This document shows positions 1 to 6,314 of a stretch of DNA of 12,861 bases, one piece after another. Position 1 is the first letter of the stretch. The number at the start of each line of letters is the position of its first letter. The stretch lies in assembly GCA_947427325.1 (NCBI GenBank), contig CANEHP010000046.1, positions 1 to 12,861 of the forward strand, in the 5' to 3' direction. The DNA is from an uncultured Clostridia bacterium (GTDB taxonomy: Bacteria > Bacillota > Clostridia > Oscillospirales > Ruminococcaceae). The notes below the pieces were generated by a model. The model did not search any database, was not told the DNA's origin, and saw nothing but the letters and a program-made list of their open reading frames with translations. A program made the translations under genes and the position numbers.

Positions 1-52
1 TCGGCAAAATTTGCCGAAAAGATGCGTGCCAATTTCTATGAGAACAAGTTCT
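1..52. repeat. Partial copy (one arm) of a dispersed palindromic element
   Basis: These 52 bases are identical, base for base, to 1634-1685, the right arm of the complete element at 1523-1687. The arm carries the near-palindrome TCGGCAAAATTTGCCGA and ends in AGAACAAGTTCT. Only the right arm is in the window; the rest of the element would lie to the left of position 1. A diverged arm in the opposite orientation closes the window at 12809-12861. Perfect identity between two copies points to a recent or homogenised repeat. Confidence 0.85.
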
Positions 53-74
53 TAATTTTTTACAGCCCCTTATC

Positions 75-113
75 GGTTTTTCGGCGGGGCATACAATACC
101 CCGCCGAAACCAT
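75..113 (-). terminator. Strong hairpin after purD, probable operon 3' end
   Basis: An 11-bp perfect stem (79-89 with 99-109, TTTCGGCGGGG / CCCCGCCGAAA) closes a 9-nt loop. It can be lengthened by GG/CC at 75-76 and 110-111 if two T residues bulge. It begins about 47 nt after the purD stop codon. Neither strand has a proper U-tract after the stem, so this is either a weak intrinsic terminator or a 3'-end stabilising hairpin. Two further perfect palindromes lie between it and purD: GGATTTAAATCC at 125-136 and AATTTTTAAAAATT at 139-152. Confidence 0.55.
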
Positions 114-156
114 AGAAAGATTGAGGATTTAAATCCCGAATTTTTAAAAATTTGTG

Positions 157-1458
157 TTATTGTCCCTCATTGAGCGCCCTTTTGCCTATATCCATGCGGT
201 AATGCGCTTTTTCAAAGGAAATTTCCTTTACTGCGCCGTAAGCCTTATCAAGTGCGCCCTGCAAGGTTTGATCCGTGGCTGTTATTCCCAGAACTCTGCC
301 TCCTGAGGTAAGGTATACCGCTCTTTTTTCGGCGGCATTGCCTCCGAGCTTTGTTCCTGCGTGATACACATAAACACCCTTATGCTGTCCCTTTTCGTCT
401 AAGCCGCTTATCTCCTTGCCCGTTTCGTACCTTTCGGGATAGCCGCCGCTTGCCATAACGACACAGGCGCAGGACTCATCGCTCCATTTAACCTCTAAGT
501 CCTCAAGGCGTTCCTCCCAAACAGCCTCCATAATATCAACCAAATCGGTTTGTAAAAGCGGCAGAACCACCTGAGCTTCGGGATCGCCGAAGCGGCAGTT
601 GTACTCTATCACCTTAGCCCCCCTCGGAGTAAGCATTAAGCCGAAGTACAGACAGCCCTTAAATGGTCTGCCCTCCTTTTCCATTGCTCTTACGGTGGGC
701 AGGAATATTTTTTCCATACATTCCTTTTGTTTTTCCTCGGTGTAAAGCGGGTTTGGTGCGATTGTGCCCATACCCCCCGTGTTCAAGCCCTTGTCCCCGT
801 CGTAAGCCCGCTTGTGATCCATGGAGCTTATCATGGGCTTTACGGTTTTTCCGTCGGTAAAGGCAAGAACCGTTACCTCCGGACCTGTCAGGTATTCCTC
901 AATAACTATCTCACTGCCGCTTTTGCCGAATTTTCCGTCAAGGAGCATGGATTTTATCGCATTTACCGCCTGCTCTTCGTTTTCCGCAATAATTACGCCT
1001 TTGCCAAGCGCCAAGCCGTCGCATTTTATTACTGTGGGGTAGCTGTTTTTTTCCTTAATATAGGCAACAGCCTTATCCGGGTCGGTAAAGGCTTCATAAT
1101 TGGCGGTGGGTATGCCGTATTTTTTCATTAAGCCCTTTGAGAATACCTTGCTGCCCTCTAAAATTGCCGCATTGGCTTTAGGTCCGAAGGTCTTGAAGCC
1201 CGCCTCGTTCAGCCTGTCCACCATGCCCATTACCAAAGGATCGTCGGGAGCGACAAAAACATAGTCGGGATTCAGCTTTTTCGCCAAATCCACCACCGCT
1301 TCGATATCCGTAGCCTTTATTTCGGGATAACATTCCGCTATTGCGGAAATGCCGCCGTTTCCCGGTGCCGCATAGAGCTTATCCGCTTTGGGGGAGCGGC
1401 TAAAGGCGTTAATTATGGCGTGTTCCCGTCCGCCGCCGCCTATAGTTAAAATTTTCAT
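157..1458 (-). CDS. purD: Phosphoribosylamine-glycine ligase (GAR synthetase)
   Basis: Catalyses ATP-dependent joining of glycine to 5-phosphoribosylamine, the second step of de novo IMP synthesis, in the cytosol. The 433-residue product has the usual PurD architecture: N-terminal GGGGREHAI nucleotide-fold motif, then an ATP-grasp core with YPTVIKCDGLALGKGV, EEYLTGPEVTV, the conserved NTGGMG, and the metal-binding EYNCRFGDPEAQ segment. The frame stays open for 41 codons upstream to 1581, but 1458 is chosen because MKILTIGGGG is the family N-terminus and AAAGGAG sits just ahead of this ATG. The upstream extension is translated spacer and transposon-like sequence. It is the last gene of the operon, separated from the AICAR transformylase gene by 291 nt of repeat-rich DNA. 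No convincing promoter of its own was seen there, so expression probably depends on read-through of that element. Confidence 0.96.
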   Translation of the reverse strand: MKILTIGGGGREHAIINAFSRSPKADKLYAAPGNGGISAIAECYPEIKATDIEAVVDLAKKLNPDYVFVAPDDPLVMGMVDRLNEAGFKTFGPKANAAILEGSKVFSKGLMKKYGIPTANYEAFTDPDKAVAYIKEKNSYPTVIKCDGLALGKGVIIAENEEQAVNAIKSMLLDGKFGKSGSEIVIEEYLTGPEVTVLAFTDGKTVKPMISSMDHKRAYDGDKGLNTGGMGTIAPNPLYTEEKQKECMEKIFLPTVRAMEKEGRPFKGCLYFGLMLTPRGAKVIEYNCRFGDPEAQVVLPLLQTDLVDIMEAVWEERLEDLEVKWSDESCACVVMASGGYPERYETGKEISGLDEKGQHKGVYVYHAGTKLGGNAAEKRAVYLTSGGRVLGITATDQTLQGALDKAYGAVKEISFEKAHYRMDIGKRALNEGQ

Positions 1459-1474
1459 ATCATCACTCCTTTTG

Positions 1475-1497
1475 GTACAGTTGAAAGCTGACAGTTG
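1475..1497. repeat. Pair of ACAGTTG repeats upstream of purD
   Basis: GTACAGTTG (1475-1483) and GACAGTTG (1490-1497) are two direct copies of ACAGTTG in the short gap between the purD ribosome binding site and the hairpin at 1502. Their reverse complement, CAACTGT, recurs twice at 1714-1727 on the other side of the palindromic element. The two tracts therefore form an outer inverted repeat around that element. Confidence 0.6.
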
Positions 1498-1501
1498 TGG
1501 T

Positions 1502-1522
1502 ATCGGCTTCGCCGATTTTTTT
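1502..1522 (+). terminator. Terminator-like hairpin with T-run, reading rightward
   Basis: ATCGGC-TTC-GCCGAT (1502-1516) forms a 6-bp stem with a three-base loop, followed on the plus strand by an unbroken run of seven T (1516-1522). That is the layout of an intrinsic terminator for plus-strand (antisense) transcription. No plus-strand gene is present, so it may simply be part of the repeat structure abutting the element at 1523. Confidence 0.4.
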
Positions 1523-1687
1523 AAGAACTTGTTCTCATAGGAATGGTGCGCAGGTTTTCGAGCAAATTTTGTCGAGGACAAGGAAAAATTCCGCAGGAAT
1601 ACTCGTGTATTTCAAGGAATTTTGACGCAGTCATCGGCAAAATTTGCCGAAAAGATGCGTGCCAATTTCTATGAGAACAAGTTCTAA
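1523..1687. mobile_element. MITE-like palindromic element between AICAR transformylase and purD
   Basis: About 165 bp with no coding capacity that forms one long imperfect inverted repeat centred near 1604. The outer ends, AAGAACTTGTTCTCATAG (from 1523) and CTATGAGAACAAGTTCT (to 1685), are exact complements over about 17 bases. Pairing continues inward with mismatches through CAAATTTTGTCGA / TCGGCAAAATTTG and GGAAAAATTCC / GGAATTTTGAC to GGAATAC / GTATTTC around the centre. Whole-length palindromy, no ORF and additional copies at both window edges are the hallmarks of a miniature inverted-repeat element. Each end is flanked by TA-like sequence, which would fit a TA target duplication, but that cannot be proven here. 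The family is not one I can name. Confidence 0.75.
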
Positions 1688-1692
1688 AATCC

Positions 1693-1709
1693 GTCCGCCA
1701 AAGGCGGAC
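1693..1709. repeat. Short GC-rich hairpin flanking the palindromic element
   Basis: GTCCGCC-AAA-GGCGGAC is a perfect 7-bp stem with a three-base loop, six bases beyond the right end of the element. It mirrors the ATCGGC-TTC-GCCGAT hairpin on the left side. Neither strand shows a T-run after it, so a terminator role is not supported. Confidence 0.6.
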
Positions 1710-1715
1710 ACCTCA

Positions 1716-1750
1716 ACTGTCAACTGTACACTGTACACTGTAAACTGTAT
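1716..1750. repeat. Five tandem heptamers ACTGTNN
   Basis: Exact 7-nt periodicity: ACTGTCA, ACTGTAC, ACTGTAC, ACTGTAA, ACTGTAT. The last unit runs into the stop codon of the AICAR transformylase gene (1750-1752). There are no spacers, so this is not a CRISPR array. It is a simple heptamer array of the kind found between genes in several bacterial lineages. Confidence 0.85.
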
Positions 1751-2928
1751 CAGTGGTGGAACAGTCTTATTCCCGTAAACGCCATGACCATACCGTACTT
1801 GTTGCAGGTTTCGATAACATGGTCGTCACGGATTGAACCGCCCGGCTCGGCAACGTATTTTACGCCGCTTCTGTGGGCTCTTTCAATATTGTCTCCGAAG
1901 GGGAAGAATGCGTCCGAGCCGAGAGAAACATCGGTAAGCTTATCCAGCCACGCTCTTTTTTCCTCCTTGGTGAATATTTCGGGCTTAACCTTGAAAATCT
2001 TCTGCCATGCGCCCTCTGCCAATACGTCCATATAATCCTCGCCGATATAGTTGTCAATGGCGTTGTCGCAGTCGGGACGGCGGATGCCCTCCACAAACTG
2101 CAAGCCCAAAACCTGAGGGGACTGTCTCAGCCACCAGTTGTCCGCCTTTGTTCCCGCCAGTCTTGTGCAGTGTATGCGGCTTTGCTGTCCCGCACCGATA
2201 CCGATAGCCTGTCCGCCGCAGGCGTAAGCCACCGAGTTGGATTGGGTGTATTTCAAGGTTATCATGGCTATTGCAAGGTCGATTTTTGCGCTTTGGGGCA
2301 AATTCTTATTTTTCGTAACGATGTTGCCGAAAAACTCATCGTCTATCTTAAGCTCGTTTCTGCCCTGCTCAAAGGTAATGCCGAAAACCTGCTTGCGCTC
2401 GATCTGCTCGGGAACATAGCCTTCGTCAATCCGAATCACCGCATAATTGCCCTTTTTCTTGGATTTGAGGATTTCAAGAGCTTCATCGTCGTAACCGGGG
2501 GCGATTATTCCGTCGGAAACCTCTCTTTGCAGCATTTTGGCGGTGTCAACGTCGCAAATGTCGGAAAGCGCCACAAAATCGCCGTAGCTGCTCATTCTGT
2601 CCGCTCCTCTTGCCCGTGCATAGGCGCAGGCTAAGGGAGAAAGCTCGCCTAAATCCTCTACCCGGTAGATTTTCTTTAAGGTGTCGGTAAGGGGCAGTCC
2701 CACCGCCGCACCTGCGGGGGAAACGTGCTTAAAGGAGGTTGCCGCAGGAAGTCCCGTAGCTTTTTTCAGCTCCTTTACCAGCTGCCAGCCGTTAAATGCG
2801 TCCATAAAGTTGATATAGCCGGGTTTTCCGTTAAAAACGGTTATGGGAAGGTCTTTTCCGTTCTCCATAAAAATGCGTGAGGGCTTTTGATTGGGGTTGC
2901 AGCCGTATTTCAGTTCAAGCTCGTTCAT
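1750..2928 (-). CDS. purH: Stand-alone AICAR transformylase (C-terminal half of PurH/ATIC)
   Basis: Transfers the formyl group of 10-formyl-THF to AICAR to give FAICAR, the penultimate step to IMP. The 392 residues cover only the transformylase domain; the N-terminal cyclohydrolase domain of ordinary PurH is absent and not encoded upstream in frame. The catalytic Lys67-His68 lies in SFKHVSPAGAAVG. AYARARGADRMSS, EVSDGIIAPGY, KYTQSNSV, GIGAGQQSRIHCTRLAG and SDAFFPF follow, and the protein ends in RLFHH. From memory, these motifs resemble the animal ATIC transformylase domain more than E. coli PurH. An AAGGA site lies upstream, and the gene sits 28 nt after the CbrC-family gene. Its cyclohydrolase partner is the PurO homolog two genes upstream. 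The symbol denotes a PurH domain, not the full bifunctional enzyme. Confidence 0.93.
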   Translation of the reverse strand: MNELELKYGCNPNQKPSRIFMENGKDLPITVFNGKPGYINFMDAFNGWQLVKELKKATGLPAATSFKHVSPAGAAVGLPLTDTLKKIYRVEDLGELSPLACAYARARGADRMSSYGDFVALSDICDVDTAKMLQREVSDGIIAPGYDDEALEILKSKKKGNYAVIRIDEGYVPEQIERKQVFGITFEQGRNELKIDDEFFGNIVTKNKNLPQSAKIDLAIAMITLKYTQSNSVAYACGGQAIGIGAGQQSRIHCTRLAGTKADNWWLRQSPQVLGLQFVEGIRRPDCDNAIDNYIGEDYMDVLAEGAWQKIFKVKPEIFTKEEKRAWLDKLTDVSLGSDAFFPFGDNIERAHRSGVKYVAEPGGSIRDDHVIETCNKYGMVMAFTGIRLFHH

Positions 2929-2956
2929 TTTGGTATTATTCCTTTCTTAATAAATC

Positions 2957-3478
2957 TTAATCGAAGTCAAAATAAATATAATGCTTTCCGCAGTGAAGAC
3001 ATCTAAACAGATATCCCTCGTTATTTTTCAGATATTCCTTTGCGTCGGGGAAATCCAGCATACAAATGTCCTTTCTGTAGGTGTTCCCGATCTCCTCCGC
3101 TATTCCCGCCCTTTCCAGATCCTGCCATGTATAATAGCCGAGAAAGGCGCAGTAATCATCGCAGCAGGCAAGCCAGTATTCCTGCTGCCAGCCGCAGTAG
3201 CCGGGGGTACGGTGAATCAGCTCATCTGTCTTTTCGGGATCGGAGACCTCGTCCGTTGACATTTCGTCCTGAAACTCTCCGTCAAATTTCTCGGCGGCAG
3301 CACCGCTTGAAATACACCGGGGACAAAGATAATCAACATCATCTTCTATTGAATAAAACGGTCCTTCGTAATATACATCGGTTCGTTTTCCGCAGCACCG
3401 GCAAAGGACTGTTTTATCGTTTTTAAAAATGCCTGTTTTAATGGGGTCGGGGTGATATTTAAAGCTGTATTTACTCAT
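2957..3478 (-). CDS. CbrC (UPF0167) family protein, probable zinc-binding
   Basis: A 173-residue soluble protein opening with FKYHPDPIKTGIF, the signature start of the CbrC/UPF0167 family, which is named for an E. coli gene linked to colicin E2 tolerance. Six cysteines in three CxxC-type pairs (Cys26/Cys29, Cys52/Cys55, Cys160/Cys163) suggest one or two structural zinc sites. The last pair is in FRCLHCGKHYIYFDFD at the C-terminus, typical of the family. The middle is acidic and Trp/Tyr-rich (CGWQQEYWLACCDDYCAFLGY). The molecular function of the family is not established. It lies 30 nt after the IMP cyclohydrolase gene and 28 nt before AICAR transformylase, with an AGGAGAAGG site, so it is co-transcribed with purine genes; no purine role is evident from sequence. 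Confidence 0.85.
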   Translation of the reverse strand: MSKYSFKYHPDPIKTGIFKNDKTVLCRCCGKRTDVYYEGPFYSIEDDVDYLCPRCISSGAAAEKFDGEFQDEMSTDEVSDPEKTDELIHRTPGYCGWQQEYWLACCDDYCAFLGYYTWQDLERAGIAEEIGNTYRKDICMLDFPDAKEYLKNNEGYLFRCLHCGKHYIYFDFD

Positions 3479-3508
3479 ATCCTTCTCCTGCCTTACATTA
3501 TCCGAATA

Positions 3509-4225
3509 TCATTTGTTCTTATTAACTATACGGCTTTCGTATTTTCCTGTTCCTATATCAATATATCTTGTGAACAGCGAGACCTTGTTGTCCTCGTTAA
3601 GGTTGTCCCAAAGCAATTTTGTAAATCCGTCCAGATCCAAGTCGGGAATTTCAACCCTCTTAGGCTCTCCCTCAAAGGAGGGCAGCGGCTCGCCCGCTTC
3701 CTTGTAGGTATGGATAAATCTTCCCTCTCCTTTTACGGGAGCATTGTATGCGTAGGTGTAGCGAAGTACCGATTCGGGGTTTCCGTTGTCGCTTTTGAGT
3801 ATACTCATAGCATAATTCATACTGTTATTTTCAATATGTATAATTCCGGAAATACGAGGTGTATAATTTGGAACATCGTCCTCAAACTCTCTTGTTCTCA
3901 GCGACTGCTCAAAGGTCAGCTGTCTGTCCATGCCCTCGTAAATGGTGTCGGTCTGGTCGCCGTTGGTAACAATGGTCTTGTTGCCCATAACCCGCACGGG
4001 AGCGTAAATAATCAGGTGAGGGTCAACCATTTTCGAAGGGTCAAAGGCTTCCGTTCTGATTCCCTCGCCCTCCTGAACAAAAACACGGTTGCGGCTGTTT
4101 ACGCTTCTTCCCATAATGAAATATGCCACAGCCGCCTTTTTCTCATCGGGAGTTTTGCCGATAAGTATACCTCTGCCGTGATATGCCAGAGAGTTTAATT
4201 CTTCTTTGATTGTTTTGATTTCCAT
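3509..4225 (-). CDS. purO: IMP cyclohydrolase, PurO type
   Basis: Closes the ring of FAICAR to IMP, the last step of the pathway. The 238-residue protein is unrelated to the N-terminal domain of PurH and instead matches the PurO family first known from archaea: GRSVNSRNR (39-47), VTNGDQTDTI (86-95) and TPRISG (122-127). The bacterial version is somewhat longer than archaeal PurO (about 200 residues), with a leading LAYHGRGILIG segment and a C-terminal extension. A near-perfect AAAGGAGG site overlaps the end of the methyltransferase gene, 12 nt upstream, which suggests tight translational linkage. Paired with the stand-alone AICAR transformylase two genes downstream, it reconstitutes the two activities of PurH. 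Identification rests on motif recall; a profile search against the IMP cyclohydrolase (PurO) family would settle it. Confidence 0.88.
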   Translation of the reverse strand: MEIKTIKEELNSLAYHGRGILIGKTPDEKKAAVAYFIMGRSVNSRNRVFVQEGEGIRTEAFDPSKMVDPHLIIYAPVRVMGNKTIVTNGDQTDTIYEGMDRQLTFEQSLRTREFEDDVPNYTPRISGIIHIENNSMNYAMSILKSDNGNPESVLRYTYAYNAPVKGEGRFIHTYKEAGEPLPSFEGEPKRVEIPDLDLDGFTKLLWDNLNEDNKVSLFTRYIDIGTGKYESRIVNKNK

Positions 4226-4237
4226 GGTTTTCCTCCT

Positions 4238-4975
4238 TTAAAATTTTCCCAAATAACATTTAGCAACGCTGTTTACAATAATCACGTCGTTTTTTTCATA
4301 CCTTTTAAACAGACTTTCCAATTCCCCCTTAAAATCTTCAAAATCGGGATTCCCGTTTTTCAAGGCGTATGAACAGGAAAGCTCTCTTCCCACGTATTCC
4401 TCCATAGACGTGGGCTTGTTGTTTTCAAGTTCAAAATAATCCATTGAGGAAAAATATCCCTCCCCCACCAGCATATCGAACACTTCCTCCGCCCTTTGAT
4501 CCGCTATATGCTTAATACGGCTTATTCCGCAAAATTTGAGGAAAATCCCGTCTCTTTCCTTCATAAACAAATCCTCGGCTCGTTCGTTGTATATAACGGC
4601 AACATTTCCGTGATTTTTTATTATTCTTTTGCATTCCGTCTTGAACTTTTCCCTGTCGAACCAGTGAAAAGCCTGAGCGGCAGTTACCAAATCCACGCTT
4701 CCGTCTTCAAGACCCGTCTCCTCGGCAGAACCTTTTACCGCAGTTATACCTTCTATACCTTTCAGCTTTGACCGCATATCGTCGTTAGGCTCAACCGCCG
4801 TTATCTTCCACGGCTTTGCGGTAAGACACTTGGTAAATTTACCCGTGCCCGCACCGATATCTGCCACCGTTTCCGCTTTGGTCTTATCGTAAAGCCAATC
4901 TATAAGCTCCCTTGGGTAAGTGGGACGGTATTTGTCGTATAAATCCGCCTTCCCCGTGAATTTTTCCTCGTTCAT
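4238..4975 (-). CDS. Class I SAM-dependent methyltransferase
   Basis: A 245-residue Rossmann-fold methyltransferase of the Methyltransf_11 kind. Motif I is VADIGAGTGKFT (37-48). The acidic residue ending strand 2 is Glu62 in AVEPNDDM. Motif III is around GSAEETG (82-88), followed by DLVTAAQAFHWFD (95-107). The opening FTGKADLYDKYRPTYP is common in this subgroup, which includes members resembling trans-aconitate methyltransferases and other small-molecule enzymes. The substrate cannot be read from the sequence. No signal peptide or membrane segment is present, so it is cytosolic. The start is supported by GGAGGGG. It lies 14 nt after the DJ-1-like gene and 12 nt before the purO homolog, well inside the purine operon, although no known step of IMP synthesis needs a SAM methyltransferase. 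Confidence 0.88.
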   Translation of the reverse strand: MNEEKFTGKADLYDKYRPTYPRELIDWLYDKTKAETVADIGAGTGKFTKCLTAKPWKITAVEPNDDMRSKLKGIEGITAVKGSAEETGLEDGSVDLVTAAQAFHWFDREKFKTECKRIIKNHGNVAVIYNERAEDLFMKERDGIFLKFCGISRIKHIADQRAEEVFDMLVGEGYFSSMDYFELENNKPTSMEEYVGRELSCSYALKNGNPDFEDFKGELESLFKRYEKNDVIIVNSVAKCYLGKF

Positions 4976-4989
4976 ATATTCCCCTCCGC

Positions 4990-5628
4990 TTACTCGCCCT
5001 CAAACTCCTTTAATTCCTCCAAAAACTCCTTATAGTCCTCATCTGACCAATAAAAGGTAAGCTCCTCCTCGGTAAACTCCTGCCCGCTTGTATCCATAAA
5101 CCGGTCTCCCACGTCATAGCCCAAGCGTTTAAGCACTATTTCGGCAAACTCACGGAAAAACATTCCTATTCCCGTTATAACATTCCCGTCCTCAACAACG
5201 GGCTTATGTACAAAATGCTCCTTTTCCACAAAGGAAAAGGTTTCCGCCATTTGCATAAAGTAACCCGAGGTAAAATCCTTGCCCTGAAGAACCCCCGCCT
5301 TTGAAAGCAGTATGGGGGAAGATGAAATGGCGGCAATAAGGGTATTTGCGTTCCTTCCCCGTCTGAGAAAATCTATCAGCCTTTCATCATACAGCGGCTG
5401 CAAGGGAAAGATCGTTCCCGGCAGTATCAGGCAGTCATAGTCCCCTACTTCTGCTTCGTCCGCAGTTTTGTCGGGCATGACCGAAAATCCATCCTCGCTG
5501 GCGCAAAGCTTCTTTTCCGAAGCTATTATGTCTATTTTCTCACCGAACCAAACGGTAAGGCAGGAGGTAAGACAGGTTATTTCCTGCAAGGAAAAATTCG
5601 GGTAAATCAGCACCGCATATTTTTTCAC
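4990..5628 (-). CDS. DJ-1/PfpI-family protein with Ser at the nucleophile position
   Basis: A 212-residue member of the DJ-1/PfpI/ThiJ class I amidotransferase-like fold. It begins KKYAVLIYPNFSLQEI, with the conserved acidic residue at Glu16, and has DYDCLILPGTIFP (63-75). The nucleophile elbow reads LIAAISSSPILLSKAG, where family members normally read AAIC-xxP. Cys is therefore replaced by Ser102 (codon TCA), and no nearby Cys can stand in. The C-terminal 30 residues are strongly acidic (EFLEELKEFEGE). The start is GTG, preceded by AGGGGTGA at good spacing. It sits 37 nt after purN and 14 nt before the methyltransferase. DJ-1 relatives include proteases, glyoxalase-like deglycases, chaperones and non-catalytic proteins; with the nucleophile missing, a classical cysteine-dependent activity is unlikely. 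The function is unknown. Confidence 0.85.
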   Translation of the reverse strand: MKKYAVLIYPNFSLQEITCLTSCLTVWFGEKIDIIASEKKLCASEDGFSVMPDKTADEAEVGDYDCLILPGTIFPLQPLYDERLIDFLRRGRNANTLIAAISSSPILLSKAGVLQGKDFTSGYFMQMAETFSFVEKEHFVHKPVVEDGNVITGIGMFFREFAEIVLKRLGYDVGDRFMDTSGQEFTEEELTFYWSDEDYKEFLEELKEFEGE

Positions 5629-5665
5629 TTTACTTCACCCCTTCATAACAGGCGTTCATTTGCTT

Positions 5666-6289
5666 TTATTCCTCAACAATCGTTTTCCCGTCAACGACCC
5701 TGATTTTACCTTGGCAAAACAGCCTTGCCGCTTCGGGCAAAATGACCCACTCCGCCTCCTCCATAACTCTCTTCTGAAGTATCTCGGGAGTATCGCCCCT
5801 TTTCACCTCCACCGCCTTTTGCAGGATAATAGGTCCCCCGTCGCATTCCTCGGTAACAAAATGCACCGTCGCCCCCGTGACCTTTACCCCCTTTTCCAAA
5901 GCCGCTTCATGCACATGAAGCCCGTAATATCCCTTGCCGCAAAAGCTGGGAATAAGCGCAGGGTGAACGTTCATCATCCTGTTGGGAAAGGCTCTGCACA
6001 CGCTTTTGTCAAGTATGGTGAGAAATCCCGCATAAATAACAAGATCGGCTTTTTCCTCCATAAGCATATCCCTCATGGCAATGCTGTAAGCGTGTACGTC
6101 GGGGTATTCCCTGCGGTTCAGCACCGCCGTTTTAATACCTGCCTTTTCCGCTCTTTCCAAAGCGTAAACATCGGGCTTGGAGCTTATCACACAGGTAATT
6201 CTGCCGCCCCCCAGCTTACCCGCCTTTTCTGCGTCAATAAGCTTTTGCAGATTTGTGCCGCCTCCCGATACAAGTACCGATATATTCAT
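5666..6289 (-). CDS. purN: Phosphoribosylglycinamide formyltransferase (GAR transformylase)
   Basis: Transfers formyl from 10-formyl-THF to GAR, the third step of the pathway. The 207-residue length is typical. The phosphate-binding start ISVLVSGGGTNLQ is present. The catalytic triad is intact: Asn107 and His109 in MNVHPALIPSF, and Asp150 in FVTEECDGGPI (equivalents of Asn106, His108 and Asp144 in E. coli). The HPALIPSFCGKGYYG loop and GATVHFV strand are canonical. GGAGG precedes the ATG, and the gene begins 25 nt after purM. This folate-dependent enzyme, rather than formate-using PurT, makes both formylation steps in this operon depend on 10-formyl-THF. Confidence 0.97.
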   Translation of the reverse strand: MNISVLVSGGGTNLQKLIDAEKAGKLGGGRITCVISSKPDVYALERAEKAGIKTAVLNRREYPDVHAYSIAMRDMLMEEKADLVIYAGFLTILDKSVCRAFPNRMMNVHPALIPSFCGKGYYGLHVHEAALEKGVKVTGATVHFVTEECDGGPIILQKAVEVKRGDTPEILQKRVMEEAEWVILPEAARLFCQGKIRVVDGKTIVEE

Positions 6290-6314
6290 TTTATCCTCCG
6301 TTTGGATTATGTTC

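Noticed and set aside
1459..1581. 41-codon N-terminal extension of purD reaching 1581
   Set aside because: It is translated spacer and MITE-like sequence with no homology to PurD. The ATG at 1458 has a ribosome binding site and begins with the family motif.
1873..2634. 253-codon open frame on the plus strand opposite the AICAR transformylase gene
   Set aside because: Antisense shadow of a strongly conserved enzyme gene, with no motifs of its own.
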